This document shows positions 7,954 to 15,068 of a stretch of 64,000 nt of DNA, one piece after another. Source of the DNA: an uncultured Elusimicrobiales bacterium (GTDB taxonomy: Bacteria; Elusimicrobiota; Elusimicrobia; Elusimicrobiales; Elusimicrobiaceae); NCBI GenBank assembly GCA_944324115.1, contig CALUVB010000003.1:1-64000 (forward strand), read 5' to 3'. Under the pieces are notes generated by a model that saw only the letters and a list, made by a program, of their open reading frames with translations, was not told the origin of the DNA and did not search any database. A program made the translations under genes and the position numbers. The stretch's first letter is position 1, and each line of letters begins with the position of its first letter.

Positions 7954-8398
7954 AAAACCGGGCGCATTGTTTGTGCTTTTCTTATTATTAATTTGTGCGG
8001 CTTTGACGGCCTTTTTTACCGCGGGGGAAGATTATTATGACTATGCTTCCGGCTCTGTGGAAGGCGCGGCGCAAACTGCTCCGCTGGAAAAAGATGATTT
8101 GGTTTCTTTGCGCAAAAAACCTAAAGAGAAATTTAATACCGAAATTAAATTTCGCAATTTCTTTTTGACTGCCCCGCAGGCCCAGCAAGTGGAGCTGCAG
8201 GCCGATTTCAACGGGTGGGGCAAAACGCCGATAAAATTGAAAAAATATGCCCGGGGATATTTTGAAACCTCGTTGGCGTTGCCGGCGGGGGAATACCGTT
8301 ATGTTTTTGTGGCTGACGGCCAAGATGTGTTAGATCCGACGAATATGGACCGTACTCAATATGACGGGCGTACGGTATGTATTAAAACAATCCGATGA
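7943..8398 (+). CDS. Membrane-anchored CBM48 (glycogen-binding-like) protein
   Basis: A 151-residue protein with one N-terminal membrane helix (about residues 7-25), a short linker, and a C-terminal AMPK-beta/isoamylase-N-like domain marked by V-E-L-Q-A-D-F-N-G-W and by E-Y-R-Y-V-F-V-A-D-G. In known families this domain binds alpha-glucans or positions an enzyme. Here it stands alone on a membrane anchor, facing outward if the positive-inside rule holds (N-terminal MNSKK). It overlaps its neighbours on both sides (11 nt and 4 nt). glgA lies 12 kb downstream, so a glycogen link is possible but unproved. Confidence 0.7.
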   Translation: MNSKKPGALFVLFLLLICAALTAFFTAGEDYYDYASGSVEGAAQTAPLEKDDLVSLRKKPKEKFNTEIKFRNFFLTAPQAQQVELQADFNGWGKTPIKLKKYARGYFETSLALPAGEYRYVFVADGQDVLDPTNMDRTQYDGRTVCIKTIR

Positions 8399-8874
8399 AT
8401 ACAGAATGGACCCTTTATACTTCTTCTGCCCAGCAAACGCGTCAACTGGCGCGGGAGTTTGCTGCATTGCTGCGGGGCGGAGAAATTATATTTCTGCGCG
8501 GGCCTATCGGAGCCGGAAAGACGGTATTTGTTAAAGGGGTGGCGGAAGCGTTGGGTATGAACGGTTCGCCCACCAGTGCCAGTTTCAGCTTAATGAAACG
8601 CTATCAGAAAGGGAAAAAGACATTATTCCATATAGACTTATTCCGTCTAAGTGAAGGAGAAGTGTTTAATTTGGGATTTGAGGAAATGCTGGAAGATGAA
8701 AAAGCCGTTATCTTGGCTGAATGGCCTGATCCATTGGCTGCTATGATGCCCCAAGACCGGCTGGAAATGGATTTTACCTTATGCGGCGCCGATAACAGAC
8801 GCATTACGCTGCGGGCAAATGGGCCTGTGTCGCGCGTCTTGGCGGAGGAATTATGGCAAAGCCAAAACAAATAA
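8395..8874 (+). CDS. tsaE: tRNA t6A biosynthesis ATPase TsaE
   Basis: A 159-residue P-loop protein with Walker A G36-P-I-G-A-G-K-T43 and the TsaE-typical following segment S-P-T-S-A-S-F, at the usual length. TsaE is the ATPase that cycles the TsaBD complex when threonylcarbamoyl is transferred to A37 of ANN-decoding tRNAs. The start overlaps the previous stop (ATGA), and its 3' end overlaps tsaB by 22 nt. The partners tsaB (next gene) and tsaD (27.05 kb) are both in this window. Confidence 0.92.
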   Translation: MNTEWTLYTSSAQQTRQLAREFAALLRGGEIIFLRGPIGAGKTVFVKGVAEALGMNGSPTSASFSLMKRYQKGKKTLFHIDLFRLSEGEVFNLGFEEMLEDEKAVILAEWPDPLAAMMPQDRLEMDFTLCGADNRRITLRANGPVSRVLAEELWQSQNK

Positions 8875-9542
8875 CTTTGGGAATGGACAGTTCTGGGCCG
8901 ACCTTGGCGGTGTGCGCTTTTGACGGCGAAAAAATCGTGGCGCTGCATCATACCGGCATTAAACAAGAGCAATTTGTGCTTCCATTGGTACAGCGCGCGC
9001 TGCAAAAAACCGGGGCTGATTTGGCTGATGTGAAAAAAATTTTTATCGTGCGCGGTCCGGGCCGTTTTACCGGGATACGCATTTCGCTGACGTTTGCTTC
9101 CATGCTTAAATATTTAAACGGAGCAGTGGTGTGCGGGGCTACCATATTTGATGTGTTGCGTTTTCAAGCGGGGCAGTCCCGCTCTTTTTCTATTTGGAAA
9201 AAAGCTAATCCGTCGGGCGTGCTGGCGGTGGTGTTGCACGCTTTTAGAGAAGAATATTTCCTGCAGTTTTTTGACGGCAGCGGAGAAGGACCAATGTGGC
9301 TGGGAAAAGAAGAATTAGTGACGCGTTTGGCCGCGCGGAAGGAGCCTCTTTATTGTGCTGGAACGGATAAAGACGGCGCTTCGTTGGCGGGGCTGTTGCC
9401 AACAGGGTATCGTTTGGCGCCATTGGCTGAGTGCCGGGTGCGCCCGCAAGCTCTTATAGCCATGAGCCATGACCCCGTTTATGAAAAAGACGCTCTGGAG
9501 CCGCTGTACTTAAAGCCTGCGCGTTTTGAGTTGGGCCGATGA
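8853..9542 (+). CDS. tsaB: tRNA t6A biosynthesis protein TsaB
   Basis: A 229-residue ASKHA-fold protein. The family markers are M-D-S-S-G-P near residues 11-16 and R-G-P-G-R-F-T-G-I-R near 66-75, the latter matching the GPGSFTGLR element of TsaB/YeaZ. It is a non-catalytic scaffold that heterodimerises with TsaD. It overlaps tsaE at its start and rimI at its end (ATGA), the classic tsaE-tsaB-rimI order. Confidence 0.9.
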   Translation: MAKPKQITLGMDSSGPTLAVCAFDGEKIVALHHTGIKQEQFVLPLVQRALQKTGADLADVKKIFIVRGPGRFTGIRISLTFASMLKYLNGAVVCGATIFDVLRFQAGQSRSFSIWKKANPSGVLAVVLHAFREEYFLQFFDGSGEGPMWLGKEELVTRLAARKEPLYCAGTDKDGASLAGLLPTGYRLAPLAECRVRPQALIAMSHDPVYEKDALEPLYLKPARFELGR

Positions 9543-9973
9543 AGCTGCGCCTTGCCCGGCAGACAGATGCTGCCTCTTTAGCCCGTGTGGAGCAGACGCG
9601 CCCGCAGGCGGCGGGCTGGGGAGAAAGCGGCTTTGCCGGAGAGCTGGGGCAACCTTGCGCTCGGATTTGGTGTGCATGTGAAGAAAATGAAATAATCGGT
9701 TTTGTGGCCTTGCGCGCGGCAGCCGGTTTTTGTGAAATATTGAATGTAGCTGTATTGCCTGCCTACGCCGGGAAAGGGGTGGGATATAGGTTGCTGGCGC
9801 ACAGTTTGGAAGAATTAAAAAAACAAGGAGCCTGCCGGGTGACGTTGGAAGTGGCGCAGGACAATAAGCCTGCTTGTGCCTTATATAAAAAGGCCGGTTT
9901 TGTACCGTTGGGGTTGCGTAAGGATTTTTATGGGGCGGGGAGGAATGCCTTAATTTTGGGGACAGACGTATGA
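9539..9973 (+). CDS. rimI: RimI-type N-acetyltransferase
   Basis: A 144-residue single-domain GNAT protein. The acetyl-CoA loop appears as A-G-K-G-V-G-Y-R-L-L (motif A), followed by V-T-L-E-V and N-K-P-A-C-A-L-Y-K-K-A-G-F, typical of RimI. In E. coli RimI acetylates the N-terminus of ribosomal protein S18; other RimI proteins have wider substrates. Position directly after tsaB, with a 4-nt overlap, is a widespread arrangement and supports the assignment. Confidence 0.85.
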   Translation: MKLRLARQTDAASLARVEQTRPQAAGWGESGFAGELGQPCARIWCACEENEIIGFVALRAAAGFCEILNVAVLPAYAGKGVGYRLLAHSLEELKKQGACRVTLEVAQDNKPACALYKKAGFVPLGLRKDFYGAGRNALILGTDV

Positions 9974-11538
9974 AAAAATGTATTTTGTTGGGATTATTGT
10001 TTTTCTGTGCGGGCAGTTTGGCATTGCCGGCCAAGAGCCTTCCTTTAAGCCCGCAGGGTAAAAAAGAGGCCGCCTTGTATTTGGATTTTATCCGTGCTGT
10101 CCAAGCGGAAGTGCGTCAAGACCCGGATTATTGTGATGATTATCGCCGGGTTTTTTCTCAAGCTCCTCAAAGCCGCTATTTGCGCCGTTTGTTGGCGGTC
10201 TGTGCCTTGACGCAAGACCAGTTGGAAGAAGCGGACCTTTATATCACTTATATAGATGAAGGGGAAAATGAAGCGGAAGACTGGGCCGTATATGCTTTTT
10301 ATAATTGGCGCAAGGGCCAGCTGAAAGAAGCACAGGAAAATTATGAAAAAGCGTTGGCGGCGGACCCTGATGACTTGCGCATACTCTATCAATATGTGTT
10401 GCTGCTGACTTATATAGATCCGGACCAGGCTGCCGAAAAACTGAAAGCCCATCAAGAGGATTACCCGGCCATTGCCCATGTAATTGATTACGAGATAGGC
10501 AATATTTATCTTCACCAGCGTCAGCCGGTGAAAGCATTGCAATATTATAATGCCGCCACCCGCCGGGATCCTACTTATGCGGAACCTTATTTGGCGCGCG
10601 CGCAGATTTATGAGAAGGCGGCCCAGTTTTTTCTAATGCTGCATGAATTGGAAGAATTGGAAAAGATCGGTTATGAAAGCGCCTCTATGTATTCACGCAT
10701 GGGCTCTGTGTATGTAATAGTGCATGATGATGAACGGGCGCAGAGTTATTTCTTGAAAGCCAAAAATTTAGACAAATCCGATGTGCCAGCCGGTTATTTT
10801 TTGGCTTTATATGCTGAAAGAAACGGAGATTTTGAAGCAGCGGCGCGCTATTTGCAGGAAACGGCTGACTTTTCCGAAGACGCGTCTAAATGGCTGCAGG
10901 TGGCGTTTTACCAGCAGCGCGCGGGACACCCCGAACAGGCGTTACGGCTGCTCAAAGAAGCATACGAGCGCTTTGAACAGAATGTGGAAATAGGGTATTT
11001 CTATGCTTTGGCGTTGCAAGACGATGGACAGAACCGGCGTTCTGCGCGCATCTTAAAGACTATTCTGCAAAGCAATTCTTCATATGAGCAGGCTCGGCTG
11101 GCGTATGCGTTTGCCTTGGAAAGTCTGCATAAGTATGAAGAAATGGAGGAACAGGTGCGCTTGGTGTTGGAACAAAACCCCCGCAATGCGGTCGCTTATA
11201 ATTTGTTGGGGTTTAGTTTGGCAGAACGCAAGGAGCGCCTGCCGCAAGCCCAAGAGCTTATTATCCGCGCTTTGGAATTAAGCCCCAAAGACCGGGCTTT
11301 TATGGATTCATTGGCCTGGGTGTATTATCAGCAGGGGGAATATGAGAAAGCGTTGGCTTTGTTGGAAAGCCTGGATAAGGAATTTGTCTATGCCAATGCA
11401 GAAGTGGCCTATCATATGGGGGCGGTATATGTGGCGCTGGGGCAGCCGGAGCAAGCCAGAGCTTATTTGGAGCAAGCGGCTCTGTCATCAAAAGAGGCCA
11501 AACGCCTGCTGAAAAAATTACCGCCGGCCCGGAAATAA
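9970..11538 (+). CDS. Exported TPR-repeat protein
   Basis: A 522-residue protein with a signal peptide (about residues 1-20) and tetratricopeptide repeats over nearly all the rest; clear units end in A-L-A-A-D-P-D-D, A-T-R-R-D-P-T-Y, L-E-Q-N-P-R-N-A and A-L-E-L-S-P-K-D. Two Cys near residues 50 and 75 could pair after export. Large periplasmic or outer-membrane TPR proteins usually act as scaffolds for secretion, envelope or pilus systems; no partner is evident here. It overlaps rimI by 4 nt, so it belongs to the same transcript, and a 40-nt gap separates it from the EIIA gene. Confidence 0.8.
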   Translation: MKKCILLGLLFFCAGSLALPAKSLPLSPQGKKEAALYLDFIRAVQAEVRQDPDYCDDYRRVFSQAPQSRYLRRLLAVCALTQDQLEEADLYITYIDEGENEAEDWAVYAFYNWRKGQLKEAQENYEKALAADPDDLRILYQYVLLLTYIDPDQAAEKLKAHQEDYPAIAHVIDYEIGNIYLHQRQPVKALQYYNAATRRDPTYAEPYLARAQIYEKAAQFFLMLHELEELEKIGYESASMYSRMGSVYVIVHDDERAQSYFLKAKNLDKSDVPAGYFLALYAERNGDFEAAARYLQETADFSEDASKWLQVAFYQQRAGHPEQALRLLKEAYERFEQNVEIGYFYALALQDDGQNRRSARILKTILQSNSSYEQARLAYAFALESLHKYEEMEEQVRLVLEQNPRNAVAYNLLGFSLAERKERLPQAQELIIRALELSPKDRAFMDSLAWVYYQQGEYEKALALLESLDKEFVYANAEVAYHMGAVYVALGQPEQARAYLEQAALSSKEAKRLLKKLPPARK

Positions 11539-11578
11539 GCGGGGGAAGCGGTTGCGGGAGCCTGACAGATTTGGTAAT

Positions 11579-12073
11579 ATGGAATTTCACGAAAATATGG
11601 ATTCAAAAACAACTGGTAAGTTTAAAATAAGCAGTTTATTGTCCCCTGAACGTATTTTTTTGGTGACAGACAAACCTGCTAAGGCAGAAGTAATCAGACG
11701 GCTGACGCAGGCTGTATGTTCGGGAGAGAACAATTTGGAAGCTTCCGACGTGTTGGCCCAAGTGTTAAAGCGTGAAGAGGGCATTAGCACCACGTTAGAT
11801 ACGGGGCTGAGCATTCCGCATGCGCGTTTGGAAGAATTGGACAGCTTTAAGGCCGCCTTGGCCGTGCTGCCCCAAGGGATAGAAGAACCTTCCGGGCCGC
11901 ATTTGGAAATTAAGGCGATGTTCTTGTTTCTATCTCCTGCCCGACAGGCGTTTTTCCAGCAGCATTTGCAAATTTTGTCTGCTTTGGCTGAAGTATTTAA
12001 GCCGGATTTTATTGCTGAGCTGTCCATGTGCAAAACTGTCCAAGAAATAGCTGCTAAACTGGCAGACGAATAA
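11579..12073 (+). CDS. PTS EIIA (fructose/nitrogen-type) domain protein
   Basis: A 164-residue protein whose core is a PTS EIIA type-2 domain. The phosphorylatable histidine is H81 in G-L-S-I-P-H-A-R, preceded by R-E-E-G-I-S-T-T as in PtsN and fructose EIIA proteins. No other PTS component is in the window. Such stand-alone EIIA proteins usually regulate rather than transport. The next gene, 7 nt away, is an amino-acid permease with a USP-like tail, so permease control is a reasonable guess. The start is uncertain: ATG 11579, ATG 11597 and a TTG at 11552 are all in frame without a strong ribosome site. Confidence 0.8.
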   Translation: MEFHENMDSKTTGKFKISSLLSPERIFLVTDKPAKAEVIRRLTQAVCSGENNLEASDVLAQVLKREEGISTTLDTGLSIPHARLEELDSFKAALAVLPQGIEEPSGPHLEIKAMFLFLSPARQAFFQQHLQILSALAEVFKPDFIAELSMCKTVQEIAAKLADE

Positions 12074-12080
12074 TTTTTCC

Positions 12081-14114
12081 ATGACACCTTCTCCTACTTC
12101 TTCAGATAACAAAAGCCCACTACGGGTAAAAAAAGTCATTGTGCTGACTACTGCTATGCTGACGTTTATTCCGTTTTGGAAAGCGGCGGCTATTGTACTG
12201 TGCGACTTTGGATCCAGCGCTTTTTACGCCGGGGGTATTGCCATGCGTGCTTTTGGCCCGGCATTTCCATGGTTTATTTTGGCGGTTATGCTTTTTGCCG
12301 GAGTATTGCTGGCGGTATATATAGAATCTTGTTCTCTGTTCGTGCGTGGCGGCGTATATAAAGTGGTGCGTGACGGTTTGGGGGATAACTCAGCCAAATT
12401 TGCAGCTTCCGCTATGGCCTTTGACTTTTTGCTTACCGGGCCTATTAGCGCGGTAACGGCGGGTCATTATCTGTCAGGATTAATCAATTCTTTTCTTGTG
12501 CAGTTTGGGGCTGGGTTTCTGATACCGGAAAAGGGTTTTTCTGTGTTGTTCGGATTGTTGGTAACGGCCTATTTTTGGCGTCAGAACGTTAAAGGAATAG
12601 AAGAATCCAGCGGCAAAAGCGCCAAGATTATCGCTTTTTCCTTGGCTGTATGTTTCCTGCTGGCGATTTGGGCTTTTATTACCATGGCCTTGCGTGGAGT
12701 GCAAATGCCGCCTATGACGTTGCAATTTACCCCGGAAGCCTTGGGCTGGCTGAAAGATTTGGACTGGCATAAAACGATTGGGGCGTTGGGCATGATGATA
12801 GCTTTTGGGCATAGCGTGTTGGCGTTGTCCGGCTTGGAGACTTTGTCTCAAGTATATCGTGAAATAGAATATCCTAAACCGCAGAATTTGAAAAAAGCCG
12901 CTATTTTAATATTTGTGTTTGCCATGGTGTTTACCGGGGGGCTGACTTTTTTGTCGGCTTTGATTATCCCGCAGGATTTGATAGCGGGCAAGTATAATGA
13001 AAATCTGCTTTCCGGTTTGGCCATGTCCATGGCGGGGCCGAATTTCTTGAAATTGATTATGCAGACATTGGTGGTGGTGGCGGGCGTGGTGATGCTTTCC
13101 GGCGCGGTCAATACGGCGTTGATTGGTTCCAATGCTCTCTTAAACCGCGTGGCGGAAGACGGGATTTTGACCGATTGGTTCCGCAAAATCCACCGCAAAT
13201 ATGGTACGACCTATCATATCATTAATATCGTGGCTTTTTGTCAGGCAGTGGTCATCATTTTATCCCGCGGGAATGTGTATTTGCTGGGCGAGGCGTATGC
13301 TTTTGGCGTGATATGGTGTTTTGTGTTGGAAACGGGTTCTATTATTATGCTGCGCTTTAAACGGGCGGCGGAAAAGCGGGATTTTATGTTTCCGCTTAAT
13401 ATAAAGTATGAAAATTATTACATACCGGTGGGTATGATGCTGGTGTTTCTGTTTCTGCTGGGGGTGGCGTTGGTTAATTTGTTTACCAAACAGATTTCCA
13501 CTGTGTCCGGTGTTTGTTTTACGATATTTTTGTTTACGGTGTTTAAGATTTCGGAGCGTTTGAACGCCAAAAAAGCCAACACGATGTTTGAGGAAGGCTA
13601 TCGGGAGCGTATGAATACGGCCGCCGCATCGGATTTGCAAGCAGTCGTGCAAGAGATAGAAAAACCCAACCGCGTATTGGTGGCGGTGAAAGACCCGGAC
13701 AACTTGTATCATTTGGAAGATGTACTCAGCACGGTCAATGTGGAGGATACGGAAGTGATCGTGCTATATGCCAAACCGGTGGAGAACGTGCTGCTCCGCC
13801 AAGACATGCGCAGCAACGCCGCCGATGAGCGGGAACTGTTCACGCAGGTTATTTTTCTGGCGGAAAAATATGGCGTACCCGTGGTGCCGGTGATGGTGCA
13901 GTCTAATGATGCTTTTTATGCCATGGTGCAGGTGTCTGCCGCCACAGACGCTAAAGAAATTGTAATGGGAGTCTCCGGCCGGCACGGCTCCAATGCACAA
14001 ATGGAACGGGTGGTTATGGCGTTTAGTGCGCTTAAAGACGCAGAACTCAAACACCCCGTAACGGCACGTATCCTATGGGAAGGGCGCGAAGTAAGCTATC
14101 GGTTTAACCGCTAA
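12081..14114 (+). CDS. APC-superfamily permease with C-terminal USP-like domain
   Basis: A 677-residue protein. Residues 1 to about 490 hold some twelve membrane helices of APC (amino acid-polyamine-organocation) type. The last 145 residues, starting near P-N-R-V-L-V-A-V-K, form a soluble alpha/beta domain like a universal stress protein: two beta-alpha halves and a V-M-G-V-S-G-R-H-G-S-N segment resembling the USP nucleotide-binding G-x2-G-x9-G-S/T loop. The substrate cannot be told. USP domains on transporters are thought to sense nucleotides or stress. It lies immediately behind the EIIA gene, suggesting a transporter with two separate regulatory inputs. Confidence 0.8.
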   Translation: MTPSPTSSDNKSPLRVKKVIVLTTAMLTFIPFWKAAAIVLCDFGSSAFYAGGIAMRAFGPAFPWFILAVMLFAGVLLAVYIESCSLFVRGGVYKVVRDGLGDNSAKFAASAMAFDFLLTGPISAVTAGHYLSGLINSFLVQFGAGFLIPEKGFSVLFGLLVTAYFWRQNVKGIEESSGKSAKIIAFSLAVCFLLAIWAFITMALRGVQMPPMTLQFTPEALGWLKDLDWHKTIGALGMMIAFGHSVLALSGLETLSQVYREIEYPKPQNLKKAAILIFVFAMVFTGGLTFLSALIIPQDLIAGKYNENLLSGLAMSMAGPNFLKLIMQTLVVVAGVVMLSGAVNTALIGSNALLNRVAEDGILTDWFRKIHRKYGTTYHIINIVAFCQAVVIILSRGNVYLLGEAYAFGVIWCFVLETGSIIMLRFKRAAEKRDFMFPLNIKYENYYIPVGMMLVFLFLLGVALVNLFTKQISTVSGVCFTIFLFTVFKISERLNAKKANTMFEEGYRERMNTAAASDLQAVVQEIEKPNRVLVAVKDPDNLYHLEDVLSTVNVEDTEVIVLYAKPVENVLLRQDMRSNAADERELFTQVIFLAEKYGVPVVPVMVQSNDAFYAMVQVSAATDAKEIVMGVSGRHGSNAQMERVVMAFSALKDAELKHPVTARILWEGREVSYRFNR

Positions 14115-14201
14115 TCTCTTTGCCGTTTTAACTCCCAGCCGTCTTGATGTGGGTTTCTTAGAAAGGAACCGGGACTGCGTTGGGGAGAAAACGGGAAATG
14201 A

Positions 14202-14214
14202 TATAATACCCTTA
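14202..14214 (+). promoter_or_regulatory. Consensus -10 giving a leaderless def mRNA
   Basis: TATAAT (14202-14207) is followed by exactly 6 nt and the ATG of def. A weak -35 (TTGGGG, 14180-14185) lies 16 nt upstream. There is no ribosome site between the -10 and the start codon, so transcription most likely begins at the ATG. Confidence 0.6.
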
Positions 14215-14738
14215 TGGCTATACATAAAATCGTAAAATATGGCGATCCAATTCTGCGCCAAAAACTAAAACCTACAGATTTTGAAAAACTGCGCCCGGTG
14301 TTGCCGCAGTTGCTGCAAGATATGGAAGAAACTTGTCTTTCCGTACGGGGGGTGGGGTTATCCGCCAACCAAATTGGTTTAGACTATCGTCTGGCGGTGA
14401 TTCTTATTCCGGAATCTGAAAAGAAGAACGCGCCGCTGAAACGAATTGTAATTATTAATCCGGAAATCTTGGAAACGCATGGGGAAGTGGTGGAAGAAGA
14501 AGGCTGTCTTTCCCTGCCAGGTTTGTGGGTGGAAATCCCGCGTGCGGCCGATGTAACCGTGCGCTTTTTAGATGAAAATGGGGAAGCGAAAAAGGTCCGC
14601 GCGCGCGGGCTTTTGGCTAAAGCTTTCCAGCACGAGATAGATCATTTAGACGGCAAATTATTTATTGACTATGCAGAGCCGGCTTTAAAGCCTGCCATTA
14701 AAAAAGAAATTAAAAAATTGCGTTCTAAATGGGATTAA
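14214..14738 (+). CDS. def: Peptide deformylase
   Basis: A 174-residue metalloenzyme that removes the formyl group from nascent proteins. All three family motifs are present: motif 1 G-V-G-L-S-A-N-Q-I-G (Ser in place of the usual Ala), motif 2 E-E-G-C-L-S-L-P-G with the metal-binding Cys, and motif 3 Q-H-E-I-D-H-L-D-G with the two metal-binding His and the catalytic Glu. Length is normal. The usual neighbour fmt is absent. The gene is monocistronic, apparently leaderless, and closed by a terminator at 14755-14783. Confidence 0.95.
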   Translation: MAIHKIVKYGDPILRQKLKPTDFEKLRPVLPQLLQDMEETCLSVRGVGLSANQIGLDYRLAVILIPESEKKNAPLKRIVIINPEILETHGEVVEEEGCLSLPGLWVEIPRAADVTVRFLDENGEAKKVRARGLLAKAFQHEIDHLDGKLFIDYAEPALKPAIKKEIKKLRSKWD

Positions 14739-14754
14739 CCCAATTGGTTTTTTT

Positions 14755-14783
14755 AAAGCCCGCTTGCCAAAGCGGGTTTTTTA
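14755..14783 (+). terminator. Intrinsic terminator after def
   Basis: The stem CCCGCTT/AAGCGGG with a GCCA loop is followed by six T residues. Confidence 0.85.
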
Positions 14784-14862
14784 TGTAAAGGACTGTCGGT
14801 GTTAAAAATCGTTCCTTTGGCGGATAATCCAACAGAAAGACAAAGGCGCTTGAAATATTTTC

Positions 14863-14897
14863 TTGCGCAGCTGCCGGATTTTTATTATACTAACTTC
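14863..14897 (+). promoter_or_regulatory. Promoter of the lysA-aspartokinase leader
   Basis: TTGCGC (14863-14868), a 17-nt spacer and TATACT (14886-14891) lie exactly 6 nt before an ATG at 14898. This is the only good promoter between the def terminator and lysA. As with clc, def and the M50 gene, the spacing implies that the RNA starts at the ATG. Confidence 0.6.
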
Positions 14898-14993
14898 ATG
14901 GCACTGATTTTTTCCGTCAAACGTGTAAGCAAACAAAACAAGAGCAAGAAATGCCCTTGTGTTTTTGCTTGCAATTTGGCGGAAACGGATTAG
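14898..14993 (+). CDS. Lysine-rich leader peptide of the lysA operon
   Basis: A 31-codon ORF that appears leaderless. Five of eleven consecutive codons (8 to 18) are Lys: K8, K12, K15, K17, K18. After the Lys cluster come three Cys codons (19, 21, 25). The peptide has no other recognisable feature. The Lys codons form the left arm of a long hairpin (14911-14985), and the stop codon lies 16 nt past a segment able to block the downstream terminator. Position, codon content and RNA layout match amino-acid attenuation leader peptides such as those of trp, his and thr operons. That the peptide is translated, and that Lys-tRNA is the signal, is inference; the Cys codons are an alternative. Confidence 0.65.
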   Translation: MALIFSVKRVSKQNKSKKCPCVFACNLAETD

Positions 14994-15052
14994 CCGTATT
15001 TTAATTGAGAGAACCGATTTGACCCCCGCTTTATTGCAAGCGGGGGTTTTTT
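14911..15052 (+). promoter_or_regulatory. Attenuator (hairpin, antiterminator match, terminator) before lysA
   Basis: Hairpin 1:2 pairs 14911-14921 with 14975-14985 (11 bp, one G-T), 14927-14933 with 14964-14970 (7 bp), 14938-14942 with 14956-14960 and 14944-14946 with 14952-14954. Segment 2, GCTTGCAAT (14967-14975), is a perfect 9-nt complement of ATTGCAAGC (15033-15041), which spans the loop and first four bases of the right arm of the terminator. The terminator is CCCCCGCTT (15023-15031)/AAGCGGGGG (15038-15046) plus six T. Only 16 nt separate it from the lysA ATG, mostly ribosome site, so lysA must be expressed by read-through from upstream. Confidence 0.65.
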
Positions 15053-15068
15053 ATCGGGAGGAGCGTAT

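Noticed and set aside
14799-14993. A 64-codon reading of the lysA leader ORF
   Set aside because: The upstream half has no ribosome site and precedes the promoter at 14863-14891, so only the 31-codon part from 14898 is kept.
14898-15068. Lysine (L-box) riboswitch or T-box upstream of lysA
   Set aside because: The leader is too short for the five-helix L-box and lacks its conserved core; no T-box sequence is visible. A leader-peptide attenuator explains the layout better.
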